Source: Letharia columbiana
Lineage: Eukaryota > Ascomycota > Lecanoromycetes > Lecanorales > Parmeliaceae
NCBI RefSeq assembly: GCF_014066305.1
Contig: NW_023501075.1
Coordinates: 325,001 to 389,000, forward strand
Reading direction: 5' to 3'
DNA length: 64,000 bases
Under the pieces are notes generated by a model, which searched no databases, was not told the origin of the DNA, and was given only the letters and a program-made list of their open reading frames with translations. Position 1 is the first letter of the stretch. The number at the start of each line of letters is the position of its first letter. Position numbers and translations under genes: made by a program. Below, one piece after another: positions 58,460-64,000 of the stretch.

Positions 58460-61400
58460 ATGCCCCTACGTTGCTGGAAGTCAGAGGGCAGTCGCATTAC
58501 TCGCCTTCAAGGACTGTTTTTGCTACCATGTCTCCTCGTGGTTTGCCTCTGGGCAGACGGCGGTTGGACCATGACCGATGGCGAAATCAAAGGAATGAGG
58601 TACGAGCAGTAACAATCCTCAACGCTGCCTAGCTAATGACCGACCACAGACTTGAGGCTGAGCATATGTTCTATCATGGTTTCGACAACTACATGAAGCA
58701 TGCTTTCCCAGAGGATGAGCTGAAACCTATCTTTTGCGGACCATTGACGCGGGATCGCGCCAACCCTGCCCACATTGAGCTTAACGATGCCCTGGGAAAC
58801 TATTCCTTGACTCTGATCGATAGCCTCTCCACACTGGCTATACTGGCGTCATCGCCGTCGACAATTGGAAGCAAGAATAAGGCGATGACCAAATTTCAGA
58901 AAGGTGTCGGAGCTCTGGTCGAGCAATATGGCGATGGATCTAGCGGCAAGGCTGGAAAAGGCAAACGTGCAACAGGCTTCGACGTAGACAGCAAGGTTCA
59001 GGTGTTTGAAACGGTCATTCGAGGTGTTGGCGGACTTTTGAGCGCACACCTTTTCGCGGTTGGAGATCTACCCATCGAAGGCTACCATCCAAAGGATCAA
59101 AGCTCCAGCCAGAATGATCGCGGCGCAGAGCAGATGCTTCCGATCCAGTGGCCAAACGGGTTTGTCTATGACGGGCAGCTTCTACGGCTTGCCCAGGACC
59201 TTGCTCGCCGCACATTACCAGCGTTTCATACTACAACCGGTATCCCATATCCCCGAGTCAACCTTCGGCATGGTGTGCCATTCTACGTCAATTCTCCCCT
59301 TAACCAGAATGCCGAGACTGGTCAATGTCAAGCAACCCAGAATTCGAAAGCAGAATTGACCGAGACATGCAGTGCAGGAGCTGGTAGTTTGGTCTTAGAG
59401 TTCGCAACTTTGAGCCGGTTGACAGGCGATCCGCGTTACGAACAACTTGCAAAACGAGCCTTTTGGTCGGTCTGGGAGAGGAAGAGTAGCATTGGTCTTG
59501 TTGGTGCTGGCATTGATGCTGAGTCTGGGCTGTGGTTGAGTGGTTATACAGGCATAGGTGCCGGTATCGACAGCTTCTACGAATACGCACACAAAGCTAG
59601 TGTCCTCCTTTCCGGCTCGCCACTGCCAAGGGACCAATCTCATAATCTGACGGAAGGAACTCCGACCTCAGTACACACGAAACCAGTGCCCGAAGGACAG
59701 CAAACAGCTGAAGCATTCGGTCGTGTCTGGCAGGAATCGCATGCTTCCATCAAACGGCACCTTTACCGCGGAGATATGTACATACACCCTCATTACGTGC
59801 AAGCCGACCTCTACACCGGTGCGTCTCGAGCTTTCTGGCTTGATAGTCTGAGTGCTTTCTATCCTGGCTTACTCGCCACGACCGGCGATCTCGAAGAAGC
59901 AACCCAGACGCATCTTCTCGCCACCGCACTTTGGACTCGCTACTCAGCCTTGCCAGAGAGATGGTCAACATCGACCGGTAGCATCGAAAGTGGCTTGAGC
60001 TGGTGGGGAGGGAGACCTGAGTTTATTGAGTCCACCTATCATCTCTATCGCGCAACTCACGATCCCTGGTATCTACATGTTGGCGAGATGACTCTTCGAG
60101 ACATCAAGAGGCGTTGCTGGACGAAGTGTGGCTGGGCTGGTCTACAGGATGTACGAAATGGCGACCTCAGCGATCGGATGGAGAGCTTCTTTCTTGGGGA
60201 GACGACCAAGTACCTGTTCCTGCTCTTTGATGAGGATCATCCGCTGAACAAGCTTGATGCACCTTTCGTATTTAGCACTGAAGGTCATCCACTAATCCTT
60301 CCCCGTCGGATCAGTGAAAGATCTGCGTACTCAAGAAGCCGGCAAACTGGGATGTACAGTAAAGGTGATGGCGACGATTCTCAAGGTGCTCTCACTTGTC
60401 CCATGCCGCCAGCAATGCTTCCATTCAGCCTTTCTGCCACAGCTGCCAGGGCTGATATTTTCCATGCTGCGAACCTTGCGCGTCTGCACCTAATGCCGAC
60501 ACGAGATAACGTGGAGTCGCCACTCGCTGAGTACTCTCGTGACCACCCAAGCATATCTATATCGGATGTACGGTCGCCATCTAATTACACATATTTTCCG
60601 TGGACGTTACCATTAGAATTAATCCCTCACAATGCTACTTGTTCCAAAATAACAGCTAAACATACTTTCGACATAACGTTTCCCACGGGACCCAACATGT
60701 TGATGGGTCCTGGCTTCCTTCAGCGCGTTGGCAATGGGATTTTAATCAATTCCATGGGCGGTGTGCGACTTGGTATGATCCAAGATGTGCCTTTCGAGAC
60801 TGACGATGGTGCAATCGGCAAAGAATACAGGGTCCAAGCAATCAACAACATTCTTCTAGGCAAGGATGAACGAATCTTCATCGCCAAAGATACTGCATCC
60901 AATGTAGTCAACCCTCTAGATCCGAACTTCACAAGAATCCGTGACACCTCCATGCTCGACCTCATAGTCGACGTTCAACCATCTGAAGAGGCTGAACCCA
61001 AAGGACCCACTAGTGATCCAGTCGATAACAACGAAAGCTCAACCTCTGGCTCAGAGCTGGTCCTCGACGCCTCCATAGCAGCTAAAGCCGAAGTCGCTTC
61101 GAACATGAAACAAGCCTTCAGCTCCCTCCTGCAGCATGTCGCCTCCTTGATCGTCGACCCAACTCCGGCCCCTCCTTTACCCAAGCTGAAACACTCTCCA
61201 CGCGAATACGTTGCTGCCATATTACCCGTAGGCGTTGGACTGGCACCCTTACCAGACGTCGACGATGCCTTAGGGCCAGACATTCACGGCGCGCCTCAAG
61301 GTGACGTCCCGTGGCACAGCATCTACGTCACCAACGAGAACTGCAAGAGCAGACTCCCCGCCTCCGTACCAAAGGAACATCAAGTCATAGTCATCAAGCG

Positions 61401-61716
61401 CGGCGGCTGTAGCTTTGACGAGAAATTACGCAATATACCCATTTTCGCCCCATCGAAGAAGTCATTACAGCTCGTCATCGTAGTCAGCTACGAAGATGAG
61501 CCAGGCCTACCTTCTGGGTGGCTGATAAGGCCTTTGCTGGAGAGTCTACAGACAACGGCTAGTGGGCTGCCAAGGCACCATCCGATCGCGATGATTATGG
61601 TGGGAGGAGGGGACAGGACTTATGAAATCTTTGAGAGAGCTGTGGGTTTGGGGATAAAGAGGAGGTATTCGGTACAGGCGCAGGGTGTTCCGATCAGCAA
61701 TTTGGTGATATTATGA
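58460..61716 (+). CDS. GH47 ER degradation-enhancing alpha-mannosidase (EDEM/Mnl1 type) with PA domain
   Basis: Model: join(58460..58599,58650..61716), 1068 aa; 50-nt intron (GTACGA, GCTAATGAC branch, CAG). Exon 1 starts MPLRCWKSEG and has a signal-anchor-like stretch GLFLLPCLLVVCLWA. The catalytic domain begins HMFYHGFDNYMKHAFPEDEL, then GNYSLTLIDSLSTLAIL, FETVIRGVGGLLSAHL, GAGSLVLEFATLSRLTGDPRYE, GAGIDSFYEYAHKASVLL, ESTYHLYRATHDPWYL and the GLQDVRNG...MESFFLGETTKYLFLLF end block typical of the family. Residues ~880-1000 contain a protease-associated (PA) fold segment (VIVIKRGGCSFDEKLRN). EDEM/Htm1 proteins trim mannose on misfolded glycoproteins to mark them for ER-associated degradation. 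No classic HDEL-type ER retention signal is seen at the end (QGVPISNLVIL). Confidence 0.93.
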
Positions 61717-63417
61717 CCATGATTTGACTTTTTTGGGACCTTTTCATAATCTGTATTAAATATGTCTGCATGATACATGTTTTTGGAATATACAGTTGAA
61801 TGTACGAATGACGTCTTTCACATGATTGCCTGCGGCCTCTTCAGTGAGTGTGCAATAGCCGGAAATTCATGAAGCTAAGCCTATATATTTCTGATAAATA
61901 AACTTACAAAGAATACGAAGTAACGTCTGAAGAATATGTGTCCATGGATGAAAGCCATGTAAGCAGAACCTGAATCTGCTGGAGAACAGGTACTCGAAAT
62001 GAAGTCTACAGATATGTGAGATGGTGTGCAAGGCCCATGTTAAAAAGGGGGTTCAAGCCATCTAGAATGATGAATGGTAGGCGCCTGCCAGTGCCTTCAA
62101 TCTAGTGCATATGCCGCAGCTGGGGACGAAGGAGCGAAATGCAGCAAAGTGTAGCGAACGATGGCTGTGTGAATTGTTTGGTGTGATATAATATGAATAA
62201 TGGTTTATATGAGTGGGAAATGTGGACTACATAGGGCCGCCAAGACCTGTGCCAAGCAAGGGCCCATGGCCAAGACTGGTTACTTGATAAAGAGAGGACA
62301 CCAATCGATCTAGCGATATCCGGCCAAGCGGAAGGATCTATCGGTGTCCTCGTTTCATCAAGTAACTCACTTCTGGACAACAGGAGTAGGTAGAAAGCAT
62401 GACATGGACGGCCGCCAAGACCTACGCCAAGCAGAAGTCCATGCCAAGACCTATGCCAAGAGTCTTGGTAGGTAGAAACCATGAACACAAATGGTCCAAA
62501 TGATGACAGTCAGGCATAGTACGAAGCGGCTTGGGGGAGCATGGCCTGACGAGATGAATTGTAGGATCCATGGGTGCTATATGGAGTGAGTAGGACCTAC
62601 CAGTGAGCAGAGACGAAGGTGGGATGTGACGCCAGCGAAGAGTCGCTGGTATGAGTGATAGAAGTAGGGAGCAGCGTGCGGTGGATCTAGAAGAGACATG
62701 GATGCTGGCGCGTCCAGCAGTGATGTGAACCGGATGATTCTGCCGGAGCCAGGGCCCTTTGCGATAGAGAATTCTCAAGATACTATGGAGAGGTGTATGT
62801 CACTTCCACGCGTTGTGCTAGACAATAGAGGTTGTTCTACGCGACAGTGCGAGACGAATGGGGGAGCGCGATGACCTAAGAGGATAAAATGCTGCGCAGT
62901 CTTTAGTCTATGACCATGCGTGTCGATCTTCGCCGATAATCGTGCGCTCCAAGTATGATGGCCGAGATCACGTGATATGTTGGCCATGGGATGGATGGTC
63001 ACAAAATCCTTCATTCTGAGTCGGATTCATCTGCAGGCTGCAGTGCCAACTCGGTTTCCAGCGTAGAGTCGCGGAGCGGTGGAGGATAATTGATGAGTCC
63101 ATGGTGGGGTAAAATCGGGGTGGGCTGTAAAGTAAGACCGTGCCTGATTGGCTGGATTCGCTTACCCTAGCCGGTTTTGAACAACAAAACCCGGGCCCCC
63201 CTCCCAAATTTTTCTCTTCTTCCTTTTGTTTTCATCCTTTCCACGGTGGTCTACCTGGATACCATCACCCACTATTAGCATTTGTGGGCCATCAAAGATC
63301 ATCAAAATCTATCATCGATCCTTACATACCTGTTTCGAGTATCACCCTCCCTTTCTTGGTCCGTGTCCTATTCCTCGCCGTCTCATACTCCACCCTCCCA
63401 TTTCATCCGCCCCAACC
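61717..63417. other. 1.7-kb intergenic region with duplications and a hairpin
   Basis: No supported gene; minus-strand ORFs of up to 128 codons show no family resemblance. Phrases GCCGCCAAGACCT..GCCAAGCA and TAGGTAGAAA[GC]CATGA each occur twice between 62236 and 62482, around the inverted repeat listed separately. The last 200 bp are CT-rich, the probable 5' UTR of the next gene. Confidence 0.45.
62279..62366. repeat. 88-bp inverted repeat (hairpin)
   Basis: GTTACTTGAT (62279) pairs with ATCAAGTAAC (ends 62366), GAGGACACC with GGTGTCCTC, and GATC with GATC, with small internal loops of 4-5 nt on each side. The loop is about 20 nt. Confidence 0.75.
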
Positions 63418-64000
63418 ATGTCGTCGACCACCCCGACCATCAACAAGACAACTTCCATCAACCAAAACTTATTGACTCAATTCGTCAAAACCAAAAAGAG
63501 TAAACATTCGAAAGAAGTCATGATTCACCAATCAAGGGCGACGCCGCCGCCAGATGACTTCGTGCTCTTTCCACAAGAGGTAATTAAGGAGAAGCATTCG
63601 AGTATCAGAGCTGCCAAATCATGCCAACCTACCGCAACAAAAAGCGCAAAAAGTTCGTCGTCACCGATGCCTCGACATCACGTCATTGAGCCCAAGTCAG
63701 CCACAGCTTCACGGCGAGAAGCTCGCAGGCCCTCGAGACGACCAGTATGCTTGGAACATATGTCGACAGTCAATTGTACTGTCGACTGCGCCAACGCCAA
63801 GCCACTGGCGCATCTGAAGATGCCGCCTAAGGCGCCATCACCACCGCGCCTGCCCACGCCTGATCTATCTGACCTTGAGGACGATGATCTCTGGTCTTGC
63901 TGTGGATCGTCTTGGTCTTCTTTGAGTAAGGAGAGTATTCGCTGCAACCGTAACGCTGACATCATGTGGGATGAAATGGGTGCGTCATCCAATCCTTGGC
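63418..64000 (+). CDS. unknown basic/Ser-rich protein, 3' end cut by window edge
   Basis: ATG at 63418 (CCAACCATGTC context, after a CT-rich leader) opens a frame that has no stop up to base 64000, at least 194 codons. The N-terminus is Thr/Ser/Lys rich (MSSTTPTINKTTSINQN). Further on are SRREARRPSRRPVCLEHMST and the acidic block PPRLPTPDLSDLEDDDLWSC then CGSSW. The LPTPDLSDLE-DD-WSCC text is conserved-looking, and I recall similar wording in short uncharacterised Pezizomycotina proteins. A palindrome GTCGACAGT-N7-ACTGTCGAC lies in the coding sequence at about 63762-63786. The gene was recognised from codon use and the long open frame; introns further right cannot be judged. Function unknown. 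Confidence 0.6.
   Translation, partial: MSSTTPTINKTTSINQNLLTQFVKTKKSKHSKEVMIHQSRATPPPDDFVLFPQEVIKEKHSSIRAAKSCQPTATKSAKSSSSPMPRHHVIEPKSATASRREARRPSRRPVCLEHMSTVNCTVDCANAKPLAHLKMPPKAPSPPRLPTPDLSDLEDDDLWSCCGSSWSSLSKESIRCNRNADIMWDEMGASSNPW

Noticed and set aside
1..64000. CRISPR arrays or prophage-like features
   Set aside because: Introns, tRNA intron, Zn2Cys6 and HET genes show a fungal nuclear genome; the tandem arrays are coding repeats without spacers.

Overview
The window is nuclear DNA from a filamentous ascomycete (Pezizomycotina; class Dothideomycetes is possible but not shown). Genes lie on both strands and carry short GT..AG introns, mostly about 45-90 nt, with TACTAAT/CTAAC-like branch points. 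Lineage-typical families are present (Zn2Cys6 regulator, HET protein, GH76, MFS DHA1). The repeat blocks are AT-rich in the manner of repeat-induced point mutation (RIP). No bacterial, viral or organellar genes were recognised. Exon models were built by hand from frame continuity, splice signals and protein family resemblance.

Layout. 1-13 kb: a left-truncated GRDP-like gene, a weak small membrane gene, a four-exon MFS transporter, a conserved unknown gene with an N-terminal coiled coil, a low-complexity stretch, and adenine phosphoribosyltransferase. 13-24 kb: a long gene-poor gap, a mucin-like secreted surface protein built of five tandem-repeat arrays with two frame breaks, a homopyrimidine tract, a GH76 mannosidase and an intron-bearing tRNA-Leu(CAG). 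25-30.2 kb: a metallopeptidase gene with an in-frame stop, a cysteine-rich gene remnant, and a RIP-saturated repeat block holding a nested 699-bp palindromic insertion.

30.8-45.6 kb is an accessory-looking segment between two repeat blocks. It holds a Zn2Cys6 regulator, a degenerate C2H2-type finger gene, a short ORF with a Mus7/Mms22-like tail, a HET gene divergent from a conserved unknown gene, a STAND-type N-terminal plus ankyrin protein, a 2OG-Fe(II) oxygenase and the wreck of a large membrane protein. The mix of HET, STAND-like and ankyrin proteins with decaying genes resembles fungal allorecognition/immunity neighbourhoods; that reading is inference.

46-64 kb returns to housekeeping genes: acyl-protein thioesterase, a complete 1,967-bp transposon with a 10-bp target duplication and a nested Tc1/mariner-like relic, an AT-hook protein, an FHA-kinase fusion, cytosolic PheRS alpha (six exons), a GH47/EDEM-type ER mannosidase with a PA domain, and the start of an unknown gene that runs off the right edge. 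GH47 (ER quality control), GH76 (wall mannan/GPI-protein cross-linking) and the mucin-like protein all belong to the secretory and cell-wall side of the cell.
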